Shown here piece after piece: positions 1 through 8,588 of a DNA stretch of 42,602 nucleotides. Position numbers and translations under genes: made by a program. How positions within the stretch are numbered: position 1 is the stretch's first letter; each line of letters starts with the position of its first letter. Under the pieces are notes generated by a model. It did no database searches, had not been told where the DNA came from, and worked only from the letters and a program-made list of their open reading frames with translations. Source of the stretch: an uncultured Oscillospiraceae bacterium (GTDB lineage Bacteria > Bacillota > Clostridia > Oscillospirales > Oscillospiraceae). The stretch covers positions 1-42,602 of the forward strand of contig CAJTWF010000027.1 in the NCBI GenBank assembly GCA_910579965.1. The letters run 5' to 3'.

Positions 1-294
1 CAAATCGTGAACACTCTTTTTGAGCAAGGAAACGCTTAGTTTTGTTACCCCCCCCCGCCGAAAAACTACAAAATTTCTTCGGCGTTTTCTTACAATTTCA
101 AATTGGCGTTGACAGTCATTCGTGCCACCAGCGAGAAGCTGCAAATTGAGTGGAAAATCTGACGGCGGGCATACCGTCAGGCTATTATCATTTTATGCCC
201 TTGTCCAGTGTAGTTCTTTGATCTTTCCGGAAGAAAAAGAAGGGCTGCTCAATAAAACAGGCGCAAAGTTCCATAATATTGTCGAGATTGCGGG
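1..294. other. Left-edge stretch without an intact gene
   Basis: No intact gene is visible here. An open frame without a start ends at 160-162 (TGA) and reads ..VIRATSEKLQIEWKI. It looks coding and could be the last codons of a recombinase or similar mobile-element protein, but I cannot name it. A second startless frame runs about 161-298 and ends ..KFHNIVEIAG. The base composition is clearly more AT-rich than in typA, which suggests decayed foreign DNA next to the conserved typA gene. Confidence 0.4.
56..88 (+). terminator. Probable Rho-independent terminator
   Basis: Arms CGCCGAA (56-62) and TTCGGCG (78-84) enclose a 15-base loop and are followed by TTTTC. The gene it would end is outside or decayed at the window edge. 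Confidence 0.45.
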
Positions 295-323
295 TTGAAA
301 AGCGGGCATAATTGTAATACAAT
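295..323 (+). promoter_or_regulatory. Sigma-A type promoter of typA
   Basis: TTGAAA (295-300), a 17-base spacer and TACAAT (318-323). Transcription would start near 330 and give a leader of about 34 nt. This rules out the upstream in-frame ATG at 295 as the start of typA. Confidence 0.7.
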
Positions 324-363
324 AGGCAAGCTGAATTTTTTACCTGTGAAAAGAGGCTCTTAT

Positions 364-2193
364 ATGAGGAACGAAAAGCTGCGCAACGTGGCCATCATCG
401 CCCACGTGGACCACGGCAAGACCACCCTGGTGGACGAGATGCTCAAGCAGGGCGGCGCGTACCGGGAGAACCAGGAGGTGGTGGACCGGGTGATGGACTC
501 CGGCGACCTGGAGCGGGAGCGGGGCATCACCATCCTGGCCAAAAACACCGCCATCCAGTACGGCGGCACCAAGATCAACATCGTGGACACCCCGGGCCAC
601 GCCGACTTCGGCGGCGAGGTGGAGCGGATTCTGAAGATGGTCAACGGCGTCATCCTTCTGGTGGACGCCGCCGAGGGCCCCATGCCCCAGACCCGGTTCG
701 TGCTCTCCAAGGCCCTGGAGCTGGGCCACCGGGTCATCGTGGTGGTCAACAAGATCGACCGGCCCGACCAGCGCGTCCACGAGGTCATCGACGAGTGTCT
801 GGAGCTCCTCATGGACCTGGACGCCACGGACGAGCAGCTGGACAGCCCCATGCTCTTCTGCTCCGCCCGCAGGGGCGTCTGCGCCTACCACCCCGAGGAT
901 CCCCCGGGGGACCTCAAGCCCCTCTTTGACACCATCCTCAACTATATCCCCGCCCCGGAGGCGGACACGGAGGCACCCTTCCAGATGCTGGTCAGCTCCA
1001 TTGACTACAACGAGTTCGTGGGCCGCATCGCCGTGGGCCGCATTGAGCGGGGCGTGATCCGCCAGAACCAGGAGATTGCCGTGTGCAACTACCACGACCC
1101 CGGCGCGGCCCCCAAGAAGGCCAAGGCCGTGAACATCTACGAGTTTGACGGGCTCACCAAGAAGCCGGTGCCCGCGTCCTCCGCCGGGAATATCATCGCC
1201 ATGAGCGGCATCGGGGACATCACCATCGGGGACACCATCTGCGCCGCCGGGAGTCCGGAGCCCCTGCCCTTTGTGCAGATCTCCGCCCCCACCATGGAGA
1301 TGACCTTCTCCATCAACGACTCCCCCTATGCGGGCCGGGAGGGCAAGTTCGTCACCTCCCGCCAGATCCGGGACCGGCTCTTCCGGGAGACCCTGAAGGA
1401 CGTGTCCCTGCGGGTGACGGAGATTGAGGGGGCCATGGACGCCTTCAACGTGGCGGGCCGGGGGGAGATGCACCTGAGCATCCTCATTGAGACCATGCGC
1501 CGGGAGGGCTATGAGTTCCAGGTCTCCCCGCCCCGCGTCCTCTACCGGGAGATTGACGGGGTGAAGTGCGAGCCCATCGAGCGGCTGGTGGCGGACGTGC
1601 CGTCGGACAGCGTGGGCGCGGTGATCGAGAAGCTGGGCTCCCGGAAGGGCGATCTGGCGGAGATGACCCCGGTGGGAGACCGGATGAAGCTGGAGTTCCT
1701 GGTGCCGGCCCGGGGCCTGTTCGGCTACCGCAACGAGTTTTTGACCGACACCCGGGGCGAGGGCATCATGGCCTCGGTCTTTGACAGCTACGCCCCCTAC
1801 AAGGGGGATCTGAGCCGCCGGAGCACGGGCAGCCTCATCGCCTTCGAGACCGGCGAGTCCATCACCTACGGCCTGTACAACGCCCAGGAGCGGGGGGCCC
1901 TGTTCATCGGCGCGGGCGTGCCCGTGTACGCGGGCATGGTGGTGGGCGTGAGCCCCAAGCAGGAGGACATCACGGTCAACGTGTGCAAGAAGAAGCAGCT
2001 GACCAACATGCGGGCCAGCGGGTCCGACGAGGCCCTGCGGCTGGTGCCCTGCCGCCAGCTGAGCCTGGAGCAGTGCCTGGAGTTCCTGGCGGACGACGAG
2101 CTTCTGGAGGTGACCCCCAAGAGCCTGCGCATCCGCAAGCGGATTCTGGACCACGAGAAGCGGATGAAGGCCCTCAAGGGCGGCAAGAAATAG
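364..2193 (+). CDS. typA: Translational GTPase TypA/BipA
   Basis: This is a 609-aa ribosome-associated GTPase of the EF-G superfamily, known to act in 50S assembly and stress or cold adaptation. The GTPase domain is at the N-terminus: P-loop AHVDHGKTT at residues 13-21, switch II DTPGH at 75-79 and NKID at 129-132. The EF-G-like domains and the TypA-specific C-terminal domain follow. The length is normal for the family. I chose ATG 364 over the in-frame ATG 295 because the promoter -10 element lies at 318-323 and an AAGAGG ribosome binding site precedes 364. It is monocistronic, with a strong terminator just after the stop. Confidence 0.97.
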   Translation: MRNEKLRNVAIIAHVDHGKTTLVDEMLKQGGAYRENQEVVDRVMDSGDLERERGITILAKNTAIQYGGTKINIVDTPGHADFGGEVERILKMVNGVILLVDAAEGPMPQTRFVLSKALELGHRVIVVVNKIDRPDQRVHEVIDECLELLMDLDATDEQLDSPMLFCSARRGVCAYHPEDPPGDLKPLFDTILNYIPAPEADTEAPFQMLVSSIDYNEFVGRIAVGRIERGVIRQNQEIAVCNYHDPGAAPKKAKAVNIYEFDGLTKKPVPASSAGNIIAMSGIGDITIGDTICAAGSPEPLPFVQISAPTMEMTFSINDSPYAGREGKFVTSRQIRDRLFRETLKDVSLRVTEIEGAMDAFNVAGRGEMHLSILIETMRREGYEFQVSPPRVLYREIDGVKCEPIERLVADVPSDSVGAVIEKLGSRKGDLAEMTPVGDRMKLEFLVPARGLFGYRNEFLTDTRGEGIMASVFDSYAPYKGDLSRRSTGSLIAFETGESITYGLYNAQERGALFIGAGVPVYAGMVVGVSPKQEDITVNVCKKKQLTNMRASGSDEALRLVPCRQLSLEQCLEFLADDELLEVTPKSLRIRKRILDHEKRMKALKGGKK

Positions 2194-2205
2194 CGGAGAA
2201 TCAGG

Positions 2206-2243
2206 AAATCCCTTACCGGCGGCAAGGCCGGTAAGGGATTTTT
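2206..2243 (+). terminator. Rho-independent terminator of typA
   Basis: Perfect 15-bp stem, AAATCCCTTACCGGC (2206-2220) pairing with 2227-2241 around a GGCAAG loop, followed by a T run. It starts 12 bases after the typA stop. Confidence 0.9.
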
Positions 2244-2272
2244 GCTGTATGTCAGGTCCCAGTAAAGCCGCC

Positions 2273-2725
2273 CTAGGACTTCTTCTTCCTGCCCTTCCAC
2301 ACGGAGGCCAGAATATCCTTCAGGACCAAAAACGCGTCCAGCTCGCTGTACCCGTATTCGGCCCGCAGCTCCCCGATCATGGCCTCCAGCCGGACGGCGT
2401 AGTTCTCCACGTTCACATCCCGGGTGTAGGTAAGCAGGATCGGGTATTTCTTCCCCCAGGCCTTGGTCCAGTCGATCTTCTCCTCCAGGGCGGGGGTGGT
2501 CCGTTCAATGGCCTGCTCCACCTCCCTGACGTCCAGATCAAAGTCGATCAGCTCGTCCAGGGACACTCCGTAGACCAGCCGCTTGGACTGGCGGATGTCC
2601 GGCAGGGTCTCGTCGGTCTCCCACTTGGAGATGGTCTGCCGGCTCACCCCCAGCTTCTCCGCCGCCGCCTCCTGGGAGAGGCCCCGCTTCTTCCGCGCCT
2701 GAAACAGATGGTTTCCCAAATTCAT
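2273..2725 (-). CDS. XRE-family helix-turn-helix regulator
   Basis: A 150-aa protein with an N-terminal HTH_3 domain at about residues 7-60. The motif LSQEAAAEKLGVSRQTISKW is the classic Cro/C1 helix-turn-helix. The C-terminal half (about 65-150) is acidic and predicted helical, of unknown role, and ends in a basic KGRKKKS tail. ATG 2725 is preceded by AAAGAGG. The frame stays open upstream to 2791, but without a ribosome binding site. The gene converges on typA. Its targets are not evident and no adjacent operator or toxin partner was recognised. Confidence 0.85.
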   Translation of the reverse strand: MNLGNHLFQARKKRGLSQEAAAEKLGVSRQTISKWETDETLPDIRQSKRLVYGVSLDELIDFDLDVREVEQAIERTTPALEEKIDWTKAWGKKYPILLTYTRDVNVENYAVRLEAMIGELRAEYGYSELDAFLVLKDILASVWKGRKKKS

Positions 2726-2828
2726 CCGTAACACCTCTTTCCTTTGGAATATGCTCTCAGTATAGAGGATCCACGGCGAATTCTCCACCAACAGCGCCTT
2801 GCAGTTCCGCCCGTATTCTTAACAGCGC

Positions 2829-4079
2829 CTATACCGGCAGCCCCAGCAGGGACCGGCGGATGAGGTCAAAGGCGTTGCTGGCGGCGGCGGAGCGGACCCG
2901 GTCCCGCCCGCGGCCCCTGCCGCAGGCCAGCTTCTTGCAGATGGTTCTCTCCCGGGCGGCCAGGGCGATGTACACCGTGCCCACCTCCGTACCCCGGTCA
3001 TCGGCGTCCGGCCCGGCCACGCCGGTGACGGATACCGCCAGATCGCTGCCGCAGACCCGCCGGCAGCCCTCGGCCATGGCCCGGGCGGTCTCCTCGCTCA
3101 CCGCGCCGTAACGCTCCAGCAGATCCCCGTCCACCCCCAGCACGCCGGCCTTTACGCCGTTGGTGTAGCTGACCACGCCGCCCCGGAACACCTTGGACGC
3201 GCCGGGCAGATCGGTCATGCGCTTGGCGATGAGCCCGCCGGTGCAGCTCTCGGCGGCGGACAGGGTGAGGCCCCGGTCCAGGAGCAGGCCGGAGACCACC
3301 GCCTCCAGGCTGTCCACGTCCACGCCGTAGACCACATCCCCCAGGGTGTCCAGCACCTGGGCCATCAGGGGCCTCAGCATGTCCTCCGCCGCCTCCCGGG
3401 TCTCCGCCTTGGCGGTGGCCCGGACCATGCACTCGTTGAGCTTGGCGTAGGGGGCCAGGGTGGGGTTGGCGAGGGTGGTCATGGGGACCCGCAGGGCCTC
3501 CTCCACGCTGCTCTCCCCCATGCCGAAAATTTTGATCTCGTGGCTGACGATCACGCCGTCGGTGAGCTTCTCCAGGTACCGGGCCGCCCGGTTCTCAAAC
3601 ATGTACCGGCACTCGAAGGGGGGGCCGGGGAGCATGAGCACGTGGACCCCGTTCTCCTCAAAGGCGCAGCCCGGGGCGGTGCCCACGGGGTTGTCGAACA
3701 CCGTGCAGTTCACCGGCAGCAGGGCCTGCTGGACGTTGTTCTCCGGCATGGTCTTGCCCATCTTGGTCTGAAACCAGGCGCGGATCTCCTCCAGAATGTC
3801 CTCGTGGAGCTCCAGCTCCCGGCCAAAGACCTGACAGATGGTCTGCTTGGTGAGATCGTCATAGGTGGGCCCCAGGCCGCCGGTGGTGATGATGATGTCC
3901 GCCCGGTCCCGGGCGGTCTCCAGGGCCTGGGCCAGACGCTGGGGGTTGTCGCCCACCACGGTGTGGTGGAGGACCGTGATACCCATGGCGCTCAGACGCT
4001 GGGAGATCATCTGGGCGTCTGTGTTGGCGATGCTGCCCAGCAGCAGCTCCGTGCCGACGGCGATCAGTTCCGCAATCAT
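2829..4079 (-). CDS. cinA: CinA: competence/damage-inducible protein, nucleotide amidohydrolase
   Basis: A 416-aa two-domain protein. Residues about 4-170 form a molybdopterin-binding (MoCF/COG1058) domain with the TTGGLGPTYDDLT motif. About 255-412 form the PncC/CinA amidase domain with AESCTGG and the conserved FRGGVVSYTN segment. In characterised family members the C-terminal domain deamidates nicotinamide mononucleotide and the N-terminal domain acts on ADP-ribose-type substrates. The start is ATG 4079 behind AAAAGGAGG. It lies 90 bp downstream of thiI on the same strand, probably in one operon. In many Firmicutes cinA sits near recA, which is not seen here. Confidence 0.95.
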   Translation of the reverse strand: MIAELIAVGTELLLGSIANTDAQMISQRLSAMGITVLHHTVVGDNPQRLAQALETARDRADIIITTGGLGPTYDDLTKQTICQVFGRELELHEDILEEIRAWFQTKMGKTMPENNVQQALLPVNCTVFDNPVGTAPGCAFEENGVHVLMLPGPPFECRYMFENRAARYLEKLTDGVIVSHEIKIFGMGESSVEEALRVPMTTLANPTLAPYAKLNECMVRATAKAETREAAEDMLRPLMAQVLDTLGDVVYGVDVDSLEAVVSGLLLDRGLTLSAAESCTGGLIAKRMTDLPGASKVFRGGVVSYTNGVKAGVLGVDGDLLERYGAVSEETARAMAEGCRRVCGSDLAVSVTGVAGPDADDRGTEVGTVYIALAARERTICKKLACGRGRGRDRVRSAAASNAFDLIRRSLLGLPV

Positions 4080-4169
4080 GGGATTCCTCCTTTTGGTTGT
4101 TGCCGCGCCTTTACGGTGCGGCGGTTTGCTCAATCCGGCGGTATACCCTCCGCAGCTCCTCCTCCACGG

Positions 4170-5348
4170 TCAATCCCCCATGGAGACCGTCCGCCGCTCC
4201 GCGCCCTCCAGGGCCCGGGCTGTCAGGCCCTCAATATCCAGGGCCTTCTCGTACGCCGCCACCTCGTCCAGGTGGGGGTGGGTCTTGGGGTGGCGGGGGG
4301 TGAAGACGGTGCAGCAGTCCTCGTAGGGGAGGATGGAGGTGTCAAAGGTGCCGATCCTCCGGGCAATGGCGATGATCTCCGTCTTGTCCATGCCGATGAC
4401 CGGCCGGAGCACAGGGAGGGAGCACACCGCGTCGGACACGGCCAGCGCGTCCATGGTCTGGCTGGCCACCTGCCCCAGGCTCTCGCCGGTGACCAGGGCC
4501 TTCGCCCCGGTCCGGGCCGCCACGGCCTGGGCCAGACGCATCATGAACCGGCGCATGATGAGGGTGAAGTGGTCCTCCGGGCAGCCCGCCCGGATGGCCT
4601 CCTGTATCTCCGTAAAGGGGATGATGTGCAGGGTCATCCGGCCGCACCAGGGGGTCAGCTCCCGGGCCAGACGGAGGACCTTGTCCAGGGCCTGGGGGGA
4701 GGTGTAGGGGGGGGAGTAGAAGTGGACCAGCTCCAGCTTCACCCCCCGCTTGGCAATCATATAGGAGGCCGCCGGGCTGTCGATGCCGCCGGAGAGGAGG
4801 CTGACGGCGGTGCCGCCCATGCCGATGGGCAGGCCGCCGGCCCCGCTCTCGCTGGGGCCGTGGACGTAGGCCGCCTTCTCCCGGACCTCCACATGGACGC
4901 ACAGCTCCGGCGCGTGGACGTCCACCTTCAGGTGGGGATACTCGTCGTGGAGCAGGCCGCCCACGTACTGGCTGATCTCCATGCTGTTCATGGGGAATTT
5001 CTTGTCCGCCCGCTTGGTCTCCACCTTGAAGGTCCGGGCCGCCTGGAGCTGGGCGCCCAGGTAGTTTCTGGCGCAGTGGAAGATGGCGTCCTTGTCCTTG
5101 GGGCAGGAGCGGGCCCGGGTGGCGGCCACAATGCCGAACACCTGCCGGCAGGCGGCGTAGGCCCCGTCCAGATCGCAGTCCTCCTCCTGGGGCTCCACGT
5201 AGATGGTGCTCTGCTTGGAGTAGACCCGGAAGCTGCCGTAGTGGGTCAGGCGGCGGCGGACGTTGCTGGTCAGCTTGTCCTCAAAGGAGCGGCGGTTGAG
5301 GCCCTTGAGGACCACCTCGCCCAGCTTCAGCAGAATAATCTCATTCAT
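4170..5348 (-). CDS. thiI: ThiI: tRNA 4-thiouridine synthetase
   Basis: A 392-aa enzyme that adenylates U8 of tRNA and transfers sulfur to make 4-thiouridine; it may also feed thiamine thiazole synthesis. Domain order is an N-terminal ferredoxin-like segment, a THUMP domain (about 60-165) and a PP-loop ATPase (SGGIDSP at 186-192), ending in the EDCCTVF.P.HP block of the AANH fold. There is no C-terminal rhodanese domain, so this is the short Firmicute type. Such enzymes take sulfur from a dedicated cysteine desulfurase, often an adjacent nifS-like gene, and none is next to it here. The start is ATG 5348 with AAAGGAA upstream. cinA follows on the same strand. Confidence 0.95.
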   Translation of the reverse strand: MNEIILLKLGEVVLKGLNRRSFEDKLTSNVRRRLTHYGSFRVYSKQSTIYVEPQEEDCDLDGAYAACRQVFGIVAATRARSCPKDKDAIFHCARNYLGAQLQAARTFKVETKRADKKFPMNSMEISQYVGGLLHDEYPHLKVDVHAPELCVHVEVREKAAYVHGPSESGAGGLPIGMGGTAVSLLSGGIDSPAASYMIAKRGVKLELVHFYSPPYTSPQALDKVLRLARELTPWCGRMTLHIIPFTEIQEAIRAGCPEDHFTLIMRRFMMRLAQAVAARTGAKALVTGESLGQVASQTMDALAVSDAVCSLPVLRPVIGMDKTEIIAIARRIGTFDTSILPYEDCCTVFTPRHPKTHPHLDEVAAYEKALDIEGLTARALEGAERRTVSMGD

Positions 5349-5410
5349 GGCGGTTCCTTTCTGTCGGAAAAAGAATCTGAATAAACGGGGCGCGGTTCTG
5401 TACGTCAGCC

Positions 5411-5608
5411 CCGGGGCCTGCGCGGCCCCGGACTCGCGGGTACTTTTTGTCCAGACAAAAAGTACCCAAAAAGCTGCTGGACCTGCGGTCCAGACCCCCT
5501 TATTTATGACGGGGGTTATTTTTTACGCTGCGAGCTGTCAGGCGAAGCCTCTGACCGATTGCCCTGGGCCGTTGGGCTGCCCTGCCTTTGAAGGACACCT
5601 TCTCAGCA
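5411..5608 (+). repeat. Repeat element, copy A
   Basis: It begins with the small palindrome CCGGGGCC/GGCCCCGG (5411-5431) and then a perfect 14-bp hairpin at 5438-5467 (GGGTACTTTTTGTC, loop CA). A variable segment follows, then a conserved core at about 5527-5603 that includes GTCAGGCGAAGCCTCTGACC and CCTGGGCCGTTGGGCTGC. The same layout occurs inverted at 5823-6055, and the cores match at about 67 of 77 bases. Confidence 0.7.
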
Positions 5609-5822
5609 GAGATTGCCGTGGGCGAAGCAGTATCTTACCTTGCTTGCTTGACATTCCGTCTGACTATTGCTGTTACTGCCCGGCTCAGATAGTTCTCCGC
5701 TGGACGCAGAGGTCCTCCACGTCCAGATCAATCCTATCGCAGAGTCCAGGTAACGGACGGAGGCGATAGGTAACGAGGAGAAGAGTGACAAAAGCGGAGA
5801 TTCGCCTGCGGGAATGTAGGTT

Positions 5823-6055
5823 CAGAAAGGGTCCTTCAAAGGCGCCGCAGCCCAACGGCCCAGGGCATATGGTCAGAGGCTTCGCCTGACAACTCGTAGC
5901 GAAAACAAAAAGGCGGGGGGTCCAGCCCCGGAGGCGTGCAGTGGCCGCGCAGCGGACACTAGCTGCCCGCAGGGGGGCTGGCGCATTTTTGGTGCCTTTT
6001 TGTGCGCACAAAAAGGCACCGCGGGGTCCGGGGGCGGCGCTAGCCCCCGGGGCCA
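5823..6055 (-). repeat. Repeat element, copy B (inverted relative to copy A)
   Basis: Reading the minus strand it starts with a GC-rich palindrome (about 6034-6055) and then a perfect loopless 15-bp palindrome at 5991-6020 (GGTGCCTTTTTGTGC and its complement). A variable segment and the conserved core at about 5823-5901 follow. The palindrome differs in sequence from copy A but keeps position, size and the central T5/A5 tracts. This implies that the structure is what is conserved. Confidence 0.7.
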
Positions 6056-6125
6056 TCGTCCAGACCGGCACTCCGGCCAAAAGCCACCCAGCCCCCGGGA
6101 CCGCCGATACAGAACCGCCCCCCGG

Positions 6126-6944
6126 TCAGATCGACAGCGCGGCCCCGATAGAGGTGGCGTGGGTGGCGTTATCTGGGATAATAAAGTCCACCCCGTGAAG
6201 CCGGGTGAACAGATCACAGCAGGACCGCGCCTGGGGCAGGCTGGACATGAACCCGGTGAGCACCACGGTCTCGCACCCGCAGGCCCGGCAGGCCATCACG
6301 GCGGTGGTGCCGATGGACTGGAGGACCATGTTCACCACCCCGGCGGCAAAGTCGGCGGGGGTGGCGTCGTCGGCGACGCTGCCAAAGTTGGCGGCGGTGA
6401 TGTCCAGGGGCAGGGAGGGGTGGCTGTTGCGGGTGAGATCGCCCACGGTCAGGTCAATGCGGCTCACGTCTCCGTCCCCGGCCAGCTTCACAATCTGCTT
6501 GTACTGGCTGGCCCCGCACAGGCGGGAGCACAGCCCCGCCAGGGTGCCGCCCCCCACGCCGGAGCCGCACAGATGCCGCACCGGCGCGCCCTTCTCCGCC
6601 CAGATGAAGGCGGTGCCGGTGCCCATGCTCACCACCACGGCCCGCTCCTGGCCGCTCAGGTACAGCCCCCCCACGCCCACGGCGGTGAACTCCTCCACCT
6701 TCTCCGTGGCGATGCCGTAGATGTCCCCCTCCACGTAGGACGCGCCCACCCCTGTCAGGGCGATGCGGGACACGTCCCCCAGCTCCAGACCGTTGGTGAA
6801 CAGGAAGTTCCCCATGGCCCCGTACAGGGACGTGATGGGGTCCTGGGCGCTGACCCGGTGCATGGCGATGACGGAGCCGCCGGACTGCAGGCCCACGATC
6901 TTCGTGGTGGACCCACCGATGTCGATTCCCAAAATAATGGACAT
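6126..6944 (-). CDS. coaW: Type II pantothenate kinase
   Basis: A 272-aa ASKHA-fold kinase that phosphorylates pantothenate, the first step of CoA synthesis. The phosphate-binding loop GIDIGGSTTKIVG is at residues 6-18. Also present are the VVSMGTGTAF segment and the GSGVGGGT glycine-rich motif, typical of the Staphylococcus-type (type II) enzyme; the length is normal. The start is ATG 6944 behind GGAGGG, with a near-consensus promoter at 7000-7028. It is divergent from pncB, so CoA and NAD precursor genes share one intergenic control region. Confidence 0.93.
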   Translation of the reverse strand: MSIILGIDIGGSTTKIVGLQSGGSVIAMHRVSAQDPITSLYGAMGNFLFTNGLELGDVSRIALTGVGASYVEGDIYGIATEKVEEFTAVGVGGLYLSGQERAVVVSMGTGTAFIWAEKGAPVRHLCGSGVGGGTLAGLCSRLCGASQYKQIVKLAGDGDVSRIDLTVGDLTRNSHPSLPLDITAANFGSVADDATPADFAAGVVNMVLQSIGTTAVMACRACGCETVVLTGFMSSLPQARSCCDLFTRLHGVDFIIPDNATHATSIGAALSI

Positions 6945-6999
6945 GCTTCCCTCCGGTTTGGTTTCTCATCCCGGCGCGCCAGAGCGCACCGGCCCCCTC

Positions 7000-7028
7000 A
7001 TCTTAATGGATGGAGAAAGAATTGTCAA
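7000..7028 (-). promoter_or_regulatory. Promoter of pantothenate kinase
   Basis: On the minus strand, a perfect TTGACA (7028-7023), a 17-base spacer and TAAGAT (7005-7000). Confidence 0.7.
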
Positions 7029-7036
7029 TTCTATCG

Positions 7037-7065
7037 TTGCAAAACCTGGAAAAAAGTTATACTAT
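7037..7065 (+). promoter_or_regulatory. Promoter of pncB
   Basis: TTGCAA (7037-7042), a 17-base spacer and TACTAT (7060-7065). An overlapping TATACT at 7058 is the alternative -10. It lies back to back with the pantothenate kinase promoter, with 8 bases between the -35 elements. Confidence 0.65.
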
Positions 7066-7123
7066 AGGGGGAGAGCGGGCGGCCCCGCCGCCGGCCACTA
7101 TAAAAGAACCGAGGAACGCTATT

Positions 7124-8572
7124 ATGGATCGCCAGGAGAGACGAAACCTTTCCATGCTGTTTGACTTCTACGAGATGACCATGTCCGGCGGCTACTTCCG
7201 CCTGGGGATGCAGGACCGGGTGACCTACTTTGACGTGTTCTTCCGCCGGGTGCCCGACAGGGGCGGATTCGCCATCGCCGCCGGCCTGGAGCAGCTGGTG
7301 GACTATATCCGTGATCTCCACTTCGACGAGGAGGACATCGCCTACCTGCGCAGCAAAAACCTCTTTGGGGAGGACTTTCTGGACTACCTGCGCCAGTTCC
7401 GCTTCACCGGCGACATCTGGGCCGTGCCCGAGGGAACCCCGGTCTTCCCCGGCGAGCCCCTGGTGACGGTGCGGGCCCCCGCCAGCCAGGCCCAGCTCAT
7501 CGAGACCTACGCCCTGCTGGCCATCAACCACCAGAGCCTGATCGCCACCAAGGCCAACCGGGTGGTCCGGGCCGCCCAGGGCCGCACGGTGCTGGAGTTC
7601 GGCTCCCGCCGGGCCCAGGGGGCGGACGGGGCCATCGTGGGGGCCCGGGCCGCCTACATCGGCGGCGTCCACGGCACCGCCTGCGCCGTCAGCGATCAGC
7701 TCTACGGCGTGCCCGCCGCCGGCACCATGGCCCACTCCTGGGTCCAGATGTTCGACACCCAGTACGAGGCCTTCAAGACCTACTGCGAGATCTACCCCAC
7801 CAACGCCGTGCTGCTGGTGGACACCTACAACACCCTCAAAAGCGGCGTGCCCGACGCCATCCGGGCCTTCAACGAGGTACTCAAGCCCCGGGGCATCACC
7901 AAGTGCGGCATCCGCCTGGACTCCGGCGACATCGCCTACCTGACCAAGGAGGCCCGGAAGATGCTGGACGAGGCGGGCTGGCAGAGCTGCACCATCTCCG
8001 CGTCCAACGCCCTGGATGAGAACCTCATCACGGACCTGCTCCTCCAGGGGGCCAGAATCGACTGCTTCGGCGTGGGCGAGCGGCTGATTACCGCCCGCAG
8101 CGAGCCCGTGTTCGGGTGCGTGTACAAGCTGGCGGCGGTGGAGGACGGGGACGGGACCATCCGGCCCAAGATCAAGATCAGCGAGAACGTGGCCAAGATC
8201 ACCACCCCCCACTTCAAGAAGCTCTACCGCTTCTACGGCAGCGACACCGGCAAGGCCATTGCCGACTATATGACCGTCCACGACGAGACCGTGGACGACT
8301 CCCGGCCCCTGACCATCTTCGATCCCGACGCCACGTGGAAGAAGAAGGAGGTCTACGACTTCACCGCCCGGGAGCTCCAGGTGCCGGTGTTCCGGAAGGG
8401 GGAGCTGGTGTACAAGCTGCCCTCCCTGCCGGAGATCCGCGCCTACTGCCTCAAGGAGGTGGACACCCTCTGGGAGGAGGTCAAGCGCTTCGACAACCCC
8501 CACAAGTACTACGTGGACCTGTCCCGGCGGCTGTGGGACGTAAAGCACGGCCTGCTGGAGCAGAACGGATAG
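7124..8572 (+). CDS. pncB: Nicotinate phosphoribosyltransferase
   Basis: A 482-aa enzyme that joins nicotinate and PRPP to give nicotinate mononucleotide in the Preiss-Handler route to NAD. The EFGSRRAQGADGA block (residues 158-170) and the phosphate-binding IRLDSGDIAYL segment (about 265) are diagnostic, and the length is normal. I chose ATG 7124 (MDRQERRN) with GAGGAA upstream. The open frame starts earlier, at 7010, but that would place the promoter inside the gene. It heads a same-strand run with the Sel1 gene (16-bp gap) and cls. Confidence 0.95.
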   Translation: MDRQERRNLSMLFDFYEMTMSGGYFRLGMQDRVTYFDVFFRRVPDRGGFAIAAGLEQLVDYIRDLHFDEEDIAYLRSKNLFGEDFLDYLRQFRFTGDIWAVPEGTPVFPGEPLVTVRAPASQAQLIETYALLAINHQSLIATKANRVVRAAQGRTVLEFGSRRAQGADGAIVGARAAYIGGVHGTACAVSDQLYGVPAAGTMAHSWVQMFDTQYEAFKTYCEIYPTNAVLLVDTYNTLKSGVPDAIRAFNEVLKPRGITKCGIRLDSGDIAYLTKEARKMLDEAGWQSCTISASNALDENLITDLLLQGARIDCFGVGERLITARSEPVFGCVYKLAAVEDGDGTIRPKIKISENVAKITTPHFKKLYRFYGSDTGKAIADYMTVHDETVDDSRPLTIFDPDATWKKKEVYDFTARELQVPVFRKGELVYKLPSLPEIRAYCLKEVDTLWEEVKRFDNPHKYYVDLSRRLWDVKHGLLEQNG

Positions 8573-8588
8573 AGAAAGGAGCGTTTCT

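Larger units (their letters stand above)
5385..6125. other. Gene-free repeat region between thiI and pantothenate kinase
   Basis: About 740 bp with no credible gene. It consists of two inverted copies of one repeat (5411-5608 and 5823-6055) around about 215 bp of unique sequence. The unique part can pair with itself, for example CTATCGC 5734-5740 with GCGATAG 5763-5769, and TGGACG with CGTCCA within 5701-5726. Short frames read through the repeats (CQAKPLT..CPGPLGC) on both arms are the same repeat translated, not real proteins. Confidence 0.7.

Noticed and set aside
295..363. Longer start for typA
   Set aside because: The -10 box TACAAT at 318-323 lies inside this extension, and the P-loop spacing fits ATG 364.
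340..2154. A 604-codon frame antisense to typA
   Set aside because: Shadow of the codon pattern of typA; no motif or start signal.
5263..6217. Several 60-170 codon frames in the gap between thiI and pantothenate kinase
   Set aside because: They are translations of the two inverted repeat copies; the same CQAKPLT peptide appears from both strands, as expected of a repeat and not of genes.
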